Counted from the stretch's first letter, positions 54,204 through 63,784 are shown. The stretch: DNA of 64,000 bases from CAWEQW01 sp963811365 (GCA_963811365.1 CAWEQW010000009.1:1-64000); one strand, 5' to 3'. Made by a program: numbers and translations. Notes: generated from the letters alone by a model not told the origin.

Positions 54204-54820
54204 GGGGGTCGCCTGACGCGCCGGCAGGTCGGCGCGAGTCACCGATGAGTCGGCGCGAGTCACCGATGAGGAGTTGGCCGCACCGGGAGAGGTTGGGCGC
54301 GTCCTGGTGGCTGGGCATGGCGCTGAGCGGGTGACGGCGGAACCGGATGCGACCATGGCGGCAGCCTGCCGGGCCGGGCGCCGCGCGCGCATGCGTCGGC
54401 CGACACCTGGGGACGCTCTGGCGGGCCCCGCTGGCTGGGGACGGTTCCTGGCTGGTGAGGCCGGGGGTGGTGGCCTCGCTGCGCGCTCCGCTCCCCGGTG
54501 CGCCCGGCCGGCCGGGCCGAACGCCGCGCCCGCGAACGGATCTCGAACGGATTAGGGCTGAGCCGCCCCGGTCCTCTAGAATCGCCGGTGGCAACCCGTG
54601 CGAACGGGTTGACCTCGCACGCTCGCACTCCACAACGAGCCGTGGACGGTCCCGACCGTCGACGGGTCACCGTGGGCGACGTCTTTCGGTCTCTCCCGTG
54701 TACGGGGGAGTGGGACGCGCGTCGGGCGTCAGGGCAGCGGGCACCCGCCCGACTGCGGTAACTGAAGCGACCTGCTCCCGTGCGCGGGCGCGGGTCATGA
54801 CGAAAGAGGGATCGAAGGCC
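54204..54820. other. Intergenic region with rpsB leader
   Basis: There is no convincing gene in these 617 bases. Near the left edge is a perfect 21-base duplication. A TAGAAT -10 candidate lies at 54577-54582. The implied rpsB leader of about 230 bases has several hairpins: 54593-54610 (AACCCGT, GCGA tetraloop, ACGGGTT), 54646-54659, and CTCCC...GGGGGAG near 54700. This would suit autogenous control by S2, which I infer but cannot show. Confidence 0.45.
54228..54269. repeat. Perfect 21-base tandem duplication
   Basis: The units 54228-54248 and 54249-54269 are identical (GTCGGCGCGAGTCACCGATG plus A). They lie 25 bases upstream of the M23 gene start, where they could be an operator. Confidence 0.85.
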
Positions 54821-55897
54821 ATGGCCGTCGTCACCATGCGCCAGCTCCTCGAGAGCGGCGTGCACTTCGGGCACCAGACCCGGCGCTGGAACCCGAAGAT
54901 GAAGCGATTCATCTTCACCGAGCGCAACGGCATCTACATCATCGACCTCCAGCAGTCGCTGGCCTACATCGACCGCAGCTACGCGTTCATCAAGGACACC
55001 GTGGCCCGCGGCGGGACGGTGATGTTCGTCGGCACCAAGAAGCAGGCCCAGGAGGCGATCGCCGAGCAGGCGACCCGCGTCGGCATGCCCTACGTCAACC
55101 AGCGCTGGCTGGGCGGCATGCTCACCAACTTCCAGACCGTGCACCAGCGGATCAACCGCCTCAAGGAGCTCGACGAGGTGGACTTCGACAACGTCGCGGG
55201 GAGCGGGCGCACCAAGAAGGAGCTCCTGCACATGAAGCGCGAGCGCGACAAGCTGGAGAAGACCCTCGGCGGCATCCGGGAGATGACCCGCACCCCGTCC
55301 GCGGTGTGGATCGTCGACACCAAGAAGGAGCACCTCGCCGTCGAGGAGGCCCGCAAGCTCCGGATTCCGATCATCGGCATCCTGGACACCAACTGCGACC
55401 CCGACGAGGTCGACTACCCGATCCCGGGCAACGACGACGCGATCCGCGCCGTCAGCCTGCTGACCCGCGTAGTGGCCGACGGTGTCGCCGACGGCCTGAT
55501 CGCTCGCTCCGGCGCCAAGACCGGTGAGGGCGACACCACGGGCCAGGAGCCGCTGGCCGAATGGGAGCGCGAGCTGCTCGAGGGTCAGGCCGACGCCGCG
55601 GCAGTCGAGGCCACCGGTGGCGACGCCGCGGTGACCGAGACACCGGCCGCCGAGGCCACCGGTGCGTCGTCTGAGGCCCCCGCCGCCGAGGCGCCGGCTG
55701 AGACACCGGCCGAGACGCCGGCCGCAGAGGCCGCTGCCGAGCCCGCTGCCGAGGCGCCCACCGCCGAGGCCCCCACCGCCGAGGCCCCGACCGCCGAGGC
55801 TCCCGTCGCGGAGGCTGCCGCTGTGGACGCTCCGGCCGCCGTGGAGGCAGCAGTCGCCGACGCCGACGCCCCGGCCGCCGAGACCACCGAGTCCTGA
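54821..55897 (+). CDS. rpsB: 30S ribosomal protein S2
   Basis: The 358-residue product has the S2 core (MRQLLESGVHFGHQTRRWNP, MFVGTKKQAQEAI, NQRWLGGMLTNF, VDTKKEHLAVEEARKL, DTNCDPDEVDYPIPGNDDAI) to about residue 255. An unusually long Ala/Glu/Pro/Thr tail of about 95 residues follows, with EAPTA repeats. ATG 54821 starts MAVVTMRQLL. An in-frame upstream ATG at 54797 is less likely. Confidence 0.96.
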   Translation: MAVVTMRQLLESGVHFGHQTRRWNPKMKRFIFTERNGIYIIDLQQSLAYIDRSYAFIKDTVARGGTVMFVGTKKQAQEAIAEQATRVGMPYVNQRWLGGMLTNFQTVHQRINRLKELDEVDFDNVAGSGRTKKELLHMKRERDKLEKTLGGIREMTRTPSAVWIVDTKKEHLAVEEARKLRIPIIGILDTNCDPDEVDYPIPGNDDAIRAVSLLTRVVADGVADGLIARSGAKTGEGDTTGQEPLAEWERELLEGQADAAAVEATGGDAAVTETPAAEATGASSEAPAAEAPAETPAETPAAEAAAEPAAEAPTAEAPTAEAPTAEAPVAEAAAVDAPAAVEAAVADADAPAAETTES

Positions 55898-55991
55898 CCG
55901 GTCGCGAGCGGGCCGCGCGCATCCACGCTGCCCGCTCGCGCCACGGGCCGGTTCCACCCTCACGACACCTGAGACGAGGAAGAGCACAGTC

Positions 55992-56807
55992 ATGGCGAAC
56001 ATCACCGCCGCAGACGTCAAGAAGCTTCGCGACATCACCGGCGCGGGCATGATGGACAGCAAGAAGGCGCTGCAGGAGGCCGACGGCGACGTCGACAAGG
56101 CCATCGAGATCCTGCGCGTCACACTCGGCAAGAAGGCCGAGAAGCGCGGCGCCGAGCGCACCGCCTCTGCCGGCCTGGTCGCCTCGAGCGGCCCGGCGCT
56201 CGTCCAGCTCAACTGCGAGACCGACTTCGTGGCGAAGAACGAGGAGTTCATCGCGGCCGCCCAGCGGATCGCCGACGCCGCTGCGGAGGCCGGGCCCGCC
56301 GACGTCGCGGGGCTGCTGGCCGTGACGGTCGACGGCACCACGATCGGCGACCTCGTCTCCGAGCTCGCCACCACGATCGGCGAGAAGATCGAGCTGGGTC
56401 GGGTGGCCGTCTTCGACGGCACGGTCGCGACGTACATGCACCGCCGCGCCGCGGACCTGCCGCCGGCGGTCGGCGTGCTCGTGGAGTACGACGGCGCCGA
56501 CGTCGAGGCCGCCCGCGGCGTCGCCATGCAGATCGCCGCGATGCGTCCGCAGTACGTCACCCGCGACGAGGTCCCGGCCGACGTGGTGGCCAAGGAGCGC
56601 GAGATCGCCGAGGCGACCGCCCGCGAGGAGGGCAAGCCCGAGCAGGCGCTGCCGAGGATCATCGAGGGCCGGCTCAACGGCTTCTTCAAGGACGTCGCGC
56701 TGCTCGACCAGCCGTCGGTCCAGGAGTCGAAGAAGTCCGTCAAGGCGGTCCTCGACGAGGCCGGCGTGACCGTCAAGCGGTTCGCCCGCTTCGAGATCGG
56801 CGCCTGA
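55992..56807 (+). CDS. tsf: Elongation factor Ts
   Basis: It recycles EF-Tu. The 271-residue protein has VKKLRDITGAGMMDSKKAL, the TDFVAKNEEF core motif (NCETDFVAKN) and IIEGRLNGFFKDVALLDQP. ATG 55992 has GAGGAAGAG upstream. It follows rpsB by 94 bases and is separated from pyrH by a hairpin. Confidence 0.97.
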   Translation: MANITAADVKKLRDITGAGMMDSKKALQEADGDVDKAIEILRVTLGKKAEKRGAERTASAGLVASSGPALVQLNCETDFVAKNEEFIAAAQRIADAAAEAGPADVAGLLAVTVDGTTIGDLVSELATTIGEKIELGRVAVFDGTVATYMHRRAADLPPAVGVLVEYDGADVEAARGVAMQIAAMRPQYVTRDEVPADVVAKEREIAEATAREEGKPEQALPRIIEGRLNGFFKDVALLDQPSVQESKKSVKAVLDEAGVTVKRFARFEIGA

Positions 56808-56839
56808 GCGATCGACTAGGGTTTACCGACGACGCACGA

Positions 56840-56893
56840 CGAGGAGGCCGGTCCGTTGGCACACCGCACCACCACCACGGACCGGCCTCCTCG
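56840..56893. terminator. Long-stem hairpin between tsf and pyrH
   Basis: Perfect 16-base arms CGAGGAGGCCGGTCCG (56840-56855) and CGGACCGGCCTCCTCG (56878-56893) enclose a 22-base loop. It should end or attenuate the rpsB-tsf transcript before pyrH. Confidence 0.7.
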
Positions 56894-56929
56894 CACGTCG
56901 CCGCCCGACACCGCACCCCACCTGAAGGA

Positions 56930-57652
56930 ATGCCTGTGACGGCGTACAAGCGCGTGCTCCTCAAGCTCTCCGGAGAGGTCTTCGGTGGCGGGCGGGTCGG
57001 CGTCGACCCCGACGTGGTCAACGCGATGGCGCACGAGATCGCGGGTGTGGTGCGCAGCGGCGTCCAGGTCGCGATCGTGGTGGGGGGCGGCAACTTCTTC
57101 CGTGGCGCCGAGCTGCAGCAGCGGGGGATGGACCGGTCCCGGGCCGACTACATGGGCATGCTCGGCACGGTCATGAACTGCCTGGCGCTCCAGGACTTCC
57201 TCGAGAAGCAGGGCGTCGAGACCCGCGTCCAGACCGCCATCGCGATGGGACAGGTCGCCGAGCCGTACATCCCGCGCCGGGCGATGCGGCACCTCGAGAA
57301 GGGCCGCGTGGTGATCTTCGGTGCCGGCGCGGGTATGCCGTACTTCTCCACCGACACCGTCGCCGCCCAGCGCGCGCTCGAGATCGGCGCGCAGGTGATC
57401 CTGATGGGCAAGCAGGGCGTCGACGGGGTCTACGACTCCGACCCGCACCTCAACCCGGACGCGGTGAAGTTCGACCATCTGACCTACGACGAGTTCCTCA
57501 CCCGCGACCTGCGGGTCGCCGACGCGACGTCGGTGAGCCTGTGCCGCGACAACGACGTGCGGATGATCGTGTTCAACCTCTCCGAGGAGGGGACCATCGC
57601 GCGCGTCGTCGCAGGTGAGAAGATCGGTACGACGGTCACCCGGGACGCCTGA
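56930..57652 (+). CDS. pyrH: UMP kinase
   Basis: It phosphorylates UMP to UDP. The 240-residue protein has KRVLLKLSGEVFGGG, IVVGGGNFFRGAEL, TVMNCLALQDFLE, FGAGAGMPYFSTDT and MGKQGVDGVYDSDP, all typical of bacterial hexameric UMP kinases. ATG 56930 follows GAAGGA. Confidence 0.97.
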   Translation: MPVTAYKRVLLKLSGEVFGGGRVGVDPDVVNAMAHEIAGVVRSGVQVAIVVGGGNFFRGAELQQRGMDRSRADYMGMLGTVMNCLALQDFLEKQGVETRVQTAIAMGQVAEPYIPRRAMRHLEKGRVVIFGAGAGMPYFSTDTVAAQRALEIGAQVILMGKQGVDGVYDSDPHLNPDAVKFDHLTYDEFLTRDLRVADATSVSLCRDNDVRMIVFNLSEEGTIARVVAGEKIGTTVTRDA

Positions 57653-57697
57653 CGCCCCGGGCGCCGCACGACGACGACAGAGGAACGAGGAGCAGCC

Positions 57698-58255
57698 GTG
57701 ATCACCCAGACCCTCAACGAGGCCGACGCCAAGATGACCAAGGCCGTCGAGGTCTCCCGTGAGGACTTCGCGGCGATCCGCACCGGCCGGGCGAACCCGC
57801 AGATGTTCCACAAGATCACCGTGGAGTACTACGGCTCCCCGACGCCGCTGCAGCAGCTGGCGTCGTTCACGGCGCCGGAGGCCCGGGTCATCTTGATCTC
57901 GCCGTACGACATGGGCTCGATGCACGCCATCGAGAAGGCGATCCGCGACTCGGACCTCGGGGTCAACCCCACCGACGACGGCAAGACGATCCGCGTCACG
58001 CTCCCGGAGCTCACCGAGGAGCGCCGCAAGGAGTACATCAAGATCGCCCGGCACAAGGCCGAGGAGGGTCGAGTCGCGATCCGGAACATCCGCCGGCACG
58101 CCAAGCAGGCGCTCGAGAGGCTCGAGAAGGACGGCGAGGTCGGCAAGGACGACGTCACCGGCGCGGAGAAGCGTCTCGACGGGGTCACCAAGAAGCACGT
58201 CGACGCGGTCGACGACCTGCTCAAGCACAAGGAAGCCGAGCTGCTCGAGGTCTGA
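57698..58255 (+). CDS. frr: Ribosome recycling factor
   Basis: With EF-G it splits post-termination ribosomes. The 185-residue product has FAAIRTGRANPQMFHKI, VEYYGSPTPLQQLASF and IRVTLPELTEERRKEYIKIA. GTG 57698 has GAGGAACGAGGAG upstream. cdsA begins seven bases after its stop. Confidence 0.97.
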   Translation: MITQTLNEADAKMTKAVEVSREDFAAIRTGRANPQMFHKITVEYYGSPTPLQQLASFTAPEARVILISPYDMGSMHAIEKAIRDSDLGVNPTDDGKTIRVTLPELTEERRKEYIKIARHKAEEGRVAIRNIRRHAKQALERLEKDGEVGKDDVTGAEKRLDGVTKKHVDAVDDLLKHKEAELLEV

Positions 58256-58262
58256 GCAAACG

Positions 58263-59132
58263 GTGTCCACCATGAGCGCGCCCGACACGCCGCCGGCAGA
58301 CGTCCCGGTGCCACCGGCCGCCCCCCCGAGCCGGGCCGGCCGCGACCTGCCGAAGGCGATCGCCTCCGGCGTCGTGCTCGCGGTGGCCATCGTGCTGTCC
58401 CTGGCGTTCTGGAAGACCGGCTTCATGATCATCGTGGTCGCCGCGGTGCTCGTGGCGGTCTGGGAGCTCCGGACGGCGTTCGGGGGTGCCGGGATCCGGC
58501 TGACGTTCGAGCCACTGCTGGTCGGCGGCGTGGTGATGGTGCTCGCCGCCTACCTCGCCGGCGCGCCGGCGCTGGTCACCGTCACCGCGGTGACCGCCTT
58601 CGTGTGCCTGCTGTGGCGGCTGCGCGGCGGCATCGACGGCTACGTCCGCGACGCGACCGCCTCGGTCTTCACGACGTTCTACGTGCCGTTCCTCGGCAGC
58701 TTCGTCGCGCTTCTGCTGGCCGAGGGCCAGGGTGCGCTTGCGGTGATCACGTTCATCCTCGTGACCGTAGCCTCCGACATCGGTGGCTACGCGGTCGGCG
58801 TGCTGTTCGGACGGCACCCGATGGCGCCGGTGATCTCGCCGAAGAAGTCGTGGGAGGGCTTCGCCGGCTCGGCGGTGTCCTGCGTGGTCGTCGGCTGGCT
58901 GTCGGTCGTCTACCTGCTCGACGGCGCCTGGTGGGTGGGCGTGCTGCTGGGCGCGACCGCCGTGGTGATGGCCACCCTCGGCGACCTCTGCGAGTCGGTC
59001 ATCAAGCGTGACCTCGGCATCAAGGACATGTCCCACATCGTCCCCGGGCACGGCGGGCTGATGGACCGACTCGACTCGCTGCTCGCGACTGCCGCGCCGG
59101 TCTGGCTGCTGCTGCACTACCTGGTGTTCTGA
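58263..59132 (+). CDS. cdsA: Phosphatidate cytidylyltransferase
   Basis: It makes CDP-diacylglycerol. The 289-residue integral membrane protein has about eight helices and the C-terminal signature SVIKRDLGIKDMSHIVPGHG then GLMDRLDS. A Pro/Ala-rich N-terminal tail precedes the first helix. GTG 58263 is used; an ATG four codons later is possible. Confidence 0.95.
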   Translation: MSTMSAPDTPPADVPVPPAAPPSRAGRDLPKAIASGVVLAVAIVLSLAFWKTGFMIIVVAAVLVAVWELRTAFGGAGIRLTFEPLLVGGVVMVLAAYLAGAPALVTVTAVTAFVCLLWRLRGGIDGYVRDATASVFTTFYVPFLGSFVALLLAEGQGALAVITFILVTVASDIGGYAVGVLFGRHPMAPVISPKKSWEGFAGSAVSCVVVGWLSVVYLLDGAWWVGVLLGATAVVMATLGDLCESVIKRDLGIKDMSHIVPGHGGLMDRLDSLLATAAPVWLLLHYLVF

Positions 59133-59136
59133 GGTC

Positions 59137-60264
59137 ATGTCCGAACGACGCTCCGCCCTTCCGCTGGTCTTCGACGAGCCGCGCGGCCGCCGCAAGCCGC
59201 CCCGCCACCTCGCCGACCTCACCGCCGCCGAGCGCAAGGCGCTCCTCGTCGAGCACGGGCTTCCCGGCTTCCGCGCCAAGCAGCTCTCCACGCACTACTT
59301 CAGCCGGCTGGTCGACGACCCGGCGCAGATGACCGACCTCCCGGCGGCGGAGCGGGACGCGCTGGCCGCCTCGCTGCTTCCCGCGCTGATGACGCCGCTG
59401 CGCACCCTCGAGGCCGACCGCGGCACCACCCGCAAGACGCTCTGGCGGCTGTTCGACGGCGCCCTGGTGGAGTCGGTGCTGATGCGCTACCCCGACCGGG
59501 TGACGATGTGCGTGTCCTCGCAGGCCGGCTGCGGGATGGCCTGCCCGTTCTGCGCCACCGGCCAGGGCGGTCTGCAGCGCAACATGTCGACCGCGGAGAT
59601 CGTGGAGCAGGTGGTCGCCGGCGCGAGGTCGCTGGCGCGCGGCGAGGTACCCGGCGGGGCCGGCCGGGTCAGCAACGTGGTGTTCATGGGCATGGGCGAG
59701 CCGCTGGCCAACTACAAGGCGGTCATGGGCGCCGTACGACGGCTCACCGACCCGACCCCCGACGGGCTGGGGATGTCCGCGCGGGGCATCACCGTCTCGA
59801 CCGTCGGCCTCGTCCCACGGATCCGGCAGCTCGCCGAGGAGGGCGTCCCGGTGACGCTGGCGCTGTCGCTGCACGCCCCCGACGACGAGCTGCGCAACGA
59901 GCTGGTGCCGGTGAACACCCGCTGGAGCGTGCACGAGGCGGTCGAGGCGGCCTGGACCTACGCGCGCACCACCAGGCGCCGGGTCTCGATCGAGTACGCC
60001 ATGATGCGCGACATCAACGACCAGGCGTGGCGGGCCGACCTGCTCGGCGACGTGCTGACGTCGTACGGAGACTGGGGCTGGGTGCACGTCAACCTGATCC
60101 CGCTGAACCCCACCCCCGGGTCGAAGTGGACGGCTTCGCGACGCGAGGACGAGCGGGAGTTCGTGCGCCGGCTGGAGGCGAAGGGCGTCCCGACCACCGT
60201 GCGCGACACCCGGGGATCGGAGATCGACGGGGCCTGCGGTCAGCTGGCCGCGGTCGACGTCTGA
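59137..60264 (+). CDS. rlmN: Dual-specificity RNA methyltransferase RlmN
   Basis: This radical-SAM enzyme methylates C2 of A2503 in 23S rRNA and A37 of some tRNAs. The 375-residue protein has the cluster motif CGMACPFCATG, VVFMGMGEPLANY, LALSLHAPDDELRNELVPVN, and a C-terminal catalytic Cys in DIDGACGQ-type context (EIDGACGQLA). ATG 59137 lies four bases after the cdsA stop. In most relatives dxr or ispG follow; here the synteny breaks. Confidence 0.96.
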   Translation: MSERRSALPLVFDEPRGRRKPPRHLADLTAAERKALLVEHGLPGFRAKQLSTHYFSRLVDDPAQMTDLPAAERDALAASLLPALMTPLRTLEADRGTTRKTLWRLFDGALVESVLMRYPDRVTMCVSSQAGCGMACPFCATGQGGLQRNMSTAEIVEQVVAGARSLARGEVPGGAGRVSNVVFMGMGEPLANYKAVMGAVRRLTDPTPDGLGMSARGITVSTVGLVPRIRQLAEEGVPVTLALSLHAPDDELRNELVPVNTRWSVHEAVEAAWTYARTTRRRVSIEYAMMRDINDQAWRADLLGDVLTSYGDWGWVHVNLIPLNPTPGSKWTASRREDEREFVRRLEAKGVPTTVRDTRGSEIDGACGQLAAVDV

Positions 60265-61172
60265 GCGCGGCTGGCGTGTCGTGGCGGGCCGCCGGCCAGC
60301 GCCTCGAGCAGCGGCCACGCCGGCACCTCGCGGGTAGTCCGCGTCCACCAGCACATCGGGGCCACCGACGACTCGTCGGCGTAGAGGCTCTCGCAGGCTC
60401 CTGGAGGGTCTCCTGCACGGTGCCGCTCCCGGTGGCGACGGTGAGACCGCTTCTGGCGAGGGTGCGCGCCAGCCGGTCTGATCGTGCCGAGTCTCTGGGT
60501 AGGAGACGACACGAGCCCCGTCACGCCGGAAGGTGCCCTCGCCGATCCGGGCATCGACCAAGGTGACCGCCTGACAGCCACGCTCTCCTCCGCGCGCGGG
60601 CAGCGGCACAGCGAGCGGGTGCTCCCTCGAGCACCCGCCGCCTGCCCGGGACTGCGCGATCAGGGTTGTGGGGTGATGGCCTCGTCGAGAGGAGGCCAAG
60701 CTCGCCTTCCGTCCACCTCGCCGAGTCGATCCGCTCGATGATGCTCTCGAGACCTCGCTGCCTGTGCGCTGGTACCTGCCTCGCCGTGACGTCCGGATGG
60801 ATCTGCTCACACCTTCGGACAAGCACACGGTAGCGCCGAGCCCCTGAAGTTGCGTGGTTCTACCCCGACCCGCTCGACGACGCATACCGGGTCAAGGACC
60901 TCATCTGCTTCTGGCGACCCGCGAAGGTCCACGTCGACGGCGAGCCGGTGGACACCTCGATGCCCGGCCACTCGAGAGAGTCCAGCCGAGGCTGCACGCC
61001 ACGGTCGCCGTCAGCGCGCCGGCCAGGCGGAGTCCGTGCCCAACCCAACGGACGAGACGCCTTGGGCAGCCCCCGCGGCATCGCCCGGCCGATCGATCTC
61101 ACGCGCACGCCCATCGGCATCGGGAAATGCGGCTGCGCCCACCCGTGACCGACCTGAGAGACCTCGTGAGGG
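60265..61172. other. Gene-poor stretch after rlmN
   Basis: No intact gene is convincing in these 908 bases. Codon-position GC bias is weak in all frames and short open frames on the minus strand shift into one another. One such piece reads TLVDARIGEGTFRRD, faintly like an HNH-type start, but I do not claim it. A DUF427 remnant is listed separately. The region looks like eroded coding DNA. Confidence 0.5.
60849..60990 (+). pseudogene. Remnant of a DUF427 protein gene
   Basis: The frame from 60849 reads VAWFYPDPLDDAYRVKDLIC then FWRPAKVHVDGEPVD. This matches the C-terminal AWYYPEP...A..IKD..AFW segment of DUF427 proteins. No N-terminal part, start codon or continuation is found, so only a fragment survives. 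The function of DUF427 is not known to me. Confidence 0.45.
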
Positions 61173-62078
61173 CTACATCGCCTCGGCCAGCAGCTCCCCG
61201 AACAGGGCGTGCTCGTCGACGTCCAGGCCGCGGGCCGTGAACCAGGTGCAGACGTTGTGGCAGTCCCGCATCAGGTAGTCCATGCCCCGCGGGTTGGCCA
61301 CGACGTCGACGGCCTGCGGCAGGTCGATGAGCACCAGCCGCTCGCCGGCCGCGAGCACGTTGAACGGGGACAGGTCGCCGTGCGCGACCCCGTGGCCGGC
61401 GAGCCGGACCATCGCCTCGCGCAGCTGGTCGTAGTAGGAGGCCAGCAGCTGCCTGCCCGGCCGGGTCTGGACCAGCCGCGGCGCGGGCTCGCCGTCGTCC
61501 TCGACGAGCTCCATGAGGATCTCGGTGCCGTCGATCTGCACCGGGTAGGGGACCGGGACGCCGGCCGACCAGAACCGGGTCAGCGCCTCCCACTCGGCCC
61601 AGGCCCACTGGCCGGCGGCGACGGCGCGGCCGTGCGCGGTCTTCTTGGCCAGCGCGCGGCCGTCGCGGCTGTTGCGGGTGCGCCGGCCCTCGGTGTAGCC
61701 GGCGCTGCGGTGGAAGGTCCGGTGCTCCTCGCTGCGGTAGCGCTTCGCCGCGAGCACGACCTGTCGGTCGGGGTCGTCGGGCACGGCCCGCTCGAGGAGG
61801 AACACGTCGGCCTCCTTGCCGGTCTTCAGCACGCCCAGCTCGGTGTCGACCGCGGCGCGGTCGGTCACCAGCCAGCCGGGCACCGGCTCGGGTCCGCGGC
61901 AGAGCCGCTCGAGGTCCCAGTAGGTGCTCCACCGGGCCTGAGCGCAGGCGTCCGGCTCGTCGAGCGGGCGGAAGTCGCAGACGAAGAACGGGTCGACGTC
62001 GTCGGCGGTGGTGTCGGAGGTGGGGTGCTGCTCAGCGAGCCACGCCGTGGCGGGCTCGGGGAAGACGTCGTACGACAT
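61173..62078 (-). CDS. RIO1-type serine/threonine protein kinase
   Basis: The 301-residue protein has RIO kinase features: GKEADVFLLERA (ATP loop), LAAKRYRSEEHRTFHRS with the ATP-binding Lys, HGDLSPFNVLA (catalytic loop) and LIDLPQAVDVVANP (metal-binding Asp). RIO kinases mature ribosomes in archaea and eukaryotes; the role of bacterial members is unclear. ATG 62078 (MSYDVFPEP) is preferred over an in-frame upstream start without family similarity. Confidence 0.9.
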   Translation of the reverse strand: MSYDVFPEPATAWLAEQHPTSDTTADDVDPFFVCDFRPLDEPDACAQARWSTYWDLERLCRGPEPVPGWLVTDRAAVDTELGVLKTGKEADVFLLERAVPDDPDRQVVLAAKRYRSEEHRTFHRSAGYTEGRRTRNSRDGRALAKKTAHGRAVAAGQWAWAEWEALTRFWSAGVPVPYPVQIDGTEILMELVEDDGEPAPRLVQTRPGRQLLASYYDQLREAMVRLAGHGVAHGDLSPFNVLAAGERLVLIDLPQAVDVVANPRGMDYLMRDCHNVCTWFTARGLDVDEHALFGELLAEAM

Positions 62079-62278
62079 CGGTGGGGGTGCTCCAAGCGTG
62101 AGGGGGATCGAGGACGGCGGACACGCCGAAAACAGGTGTGCGCATGTCGGCCTCCTCCCGGTCACGACGGCCTCTGCGGCCGTCACCCGCGGACCAGCCT
62201 GGTGCAGCCCGCCATCCCGCGCAAGTCAATTACCGGGCGCGCACGCTCGTCGGGGCCGGACGTGCCCTGTCGCGGTAC

Positions 62279-62284
62279 TAGACT
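62279..62284 (+). promoter_or_regulatory. -10 candidate TAGACT for the M1 peptidase gene
   Basis: TAGACT within GTACTAGACTCGG lies 27 bases before GTG 62312, leaving a leader with GGAAGG as ribosome site. Confidence 0.4.
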
Positions 62285-62311
62285 CGGGGTGACTCTGTTG
62301 GAAGGACCGTC

Positions 62312-63784
62312 GTGCGCACCCCCACCCCGCGTCCCCGCACGCTCGTCGGCGCCCTGGTGGCCTCGGCCGTCTGCACGCTCTGCGCGGCGCTCACCGCCGC
62401 GGTCGTGCTCGACCCCGCGACCGACCGTGCCGACCGGGCCGCGGCCTCGGTCCCGACGCCGCAGCCCGGCGCCGCCGGCATCGGCGACGGGTACTTCCCG
62501 CGCGACGGCAACGGCGGGTACGACGTCGCGCACTACGGCATCGACGACACCTACCGGATGGCCTCGGGGCGGCTCACCGGACGCACCGTGATCCGTGCGG
62601 TGGCCACCGAGCGCCTGTCCTCCTTCCACCTCGACCTGGTGCTGACGCCCGACGCGGTGACCGTCGACGGTGTCCGGGCGCGCGCGACGAAGTCCGGGCT
62701 GCACGAGCTGGTCGTCACCCCCCGCGCGCCGATCGCGGCGGGTCACCGGTTCACCGTCTCGGTGCGCTACCACGGCGTGCCGCGGCGGATCCGCTGGAAC
62801 GGCGAGCGCCCCTGGCTGTCGAACCGCCACGAGGCGCTGGCCACCAACGAGCCGCACATCGCTCCGTGGTGGTTCGCGGTCAACGACCACCCACGGGACA
62901 AGGCCGCGTACGACGTCACCGTGCGGGTCCCGCGCGGCAACCAGGTGATCGGCAACGGCGCGCTGGTGTCCCGGCACCTCGGGGGCACCTGGTCGACCTA
63001 CCACTGGCGGATGAGCCGGCCGATGGCCTCCTACCTCGCCTTCTTCGCCGCCGGCCGGTTCCGGGTGGAGCGCGGCCGCAGCGCAGGACTGCCCTTCACG
63101 ATCGCGGTCTCCCGCCGGCTGGCGCCCGCCGACCAGCGCTGGGCGTTGAAGGTGCTGCGCCGCAGCGCGCCGATCACCGCCTGGCTGGCCACCCAGTTCG
63201 GCCCCTACCCGTTCGGCTCCACGGGCGGTGTGGCGACCTCGCTGTTCAGCGGTTTCGCCCTGGAGAACCAGAGCAGGCCGACCTACGACTTCTACGGCCT
63301 CGACCGGACCACGGTGGTGCACGAGCTCGCCCACCAGTGGTTCGGTGACGACGTGTCGGTGGACCGGTGGCGCGACATCTGGCTGAACGAGGGCTTCGCC
63401 AGCTTCGCCGAGTGGCTCTACTCCGAGCACCACGGCGGGTACTCCGCCCAGCGGCAGCTGCGGGACACCTACGGTGTGTACGGCGCGCACAGCCCCTTCT
63501 GGACGCGGTCCGTGGCCGACCCGGGCCCGCAGCACCTCTTCTCCGAGCCGGTCTACGTGCGCGGCGCGATGACCCTCCAGGCGCTCCGGCACCGCATCGG
63601 CGACCGCGACTTCCACACCGTGCTGCGGAGCTGGGTGCGACAGCACCACGGCTCGACCGCCACCATCGAGGAGTTCGAGGCGCTCGCCGCGTCGGTCAGC
63701 GGGCAGCAGCTCGGCGGCTTCTTCGACAGCTGGCTGCGCACCCCCGCCAAGCCGGCCGACACCGCCGCCAACGGCCTGGGCTGA
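62312..63784 (+). CDS. Secreted M1-family metallopeptidase
   Basis: The 490-residue zinc aminopeptidase-type enzyme has a signal peptide (TLVGALVASAVCTLCAALTA). The zinc site HELAHQWFGDDV plus NEGFASFAEW (third ligand Glu) is intact. The usual GAMEN exopeptidase loop is FALENQSRPTY here, a variant common in secreted actinobacterial members. It lacks the long C-terminal ERAP-type domain. It probably degrades peptides outside the cell. GTG 62312 is supported by GGAAGG. Confidence 0.92.
   Translation: MRTPTPRPRTLVGALVASAVCTLCAALTAAVVLDPATDRADRAAASVPTPQPGAAGIGDGYFPRDGNGGYDVAHYGIDDTYRMASGRLTGRTVIRAVATERLSSFHLDLVLTPDAVTVDGVRARATKSGLHELVVTPRAPIAAGHRFTVSVRYHGVPRRIRWNGERPWLSNRHEALATNEPHIAPWWFAVNDHPRDKAAYDVTVRVPRGNQVIGNGALVSRHLGGTWSTYHWRMSRPMASYLAFFAAGRFRVERGRSAGLPFTIAVSRRLAPADQRWALKVLRRSAPITAWLATQFGPYPFGSTGGVATSLFSGFALENQSRPTYDFYGLDRTTVVHELAHQWFGDDVSVDRWRDIWLNEGFASFAEWLYSEHHGGYSAQRQLRDTYGVYGAHSPFWTRSVADPGPQHLFSEPVYVRGAMTLQALRHRIGDRDFHTVLRSWVRQHHGSTATIEEFEALAASVSGQQLGGFFDSWLRTPAKPADTAANGLG

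Noticed and set aside
60521..60826. Minus-strand ORF beginning MLVRRCEQIHPDV
   Set aside because: The first 40 residues look protein-like, but the rest is Arg/Pro-rich noise and no family could be named, so it is described only as eroded DNA.
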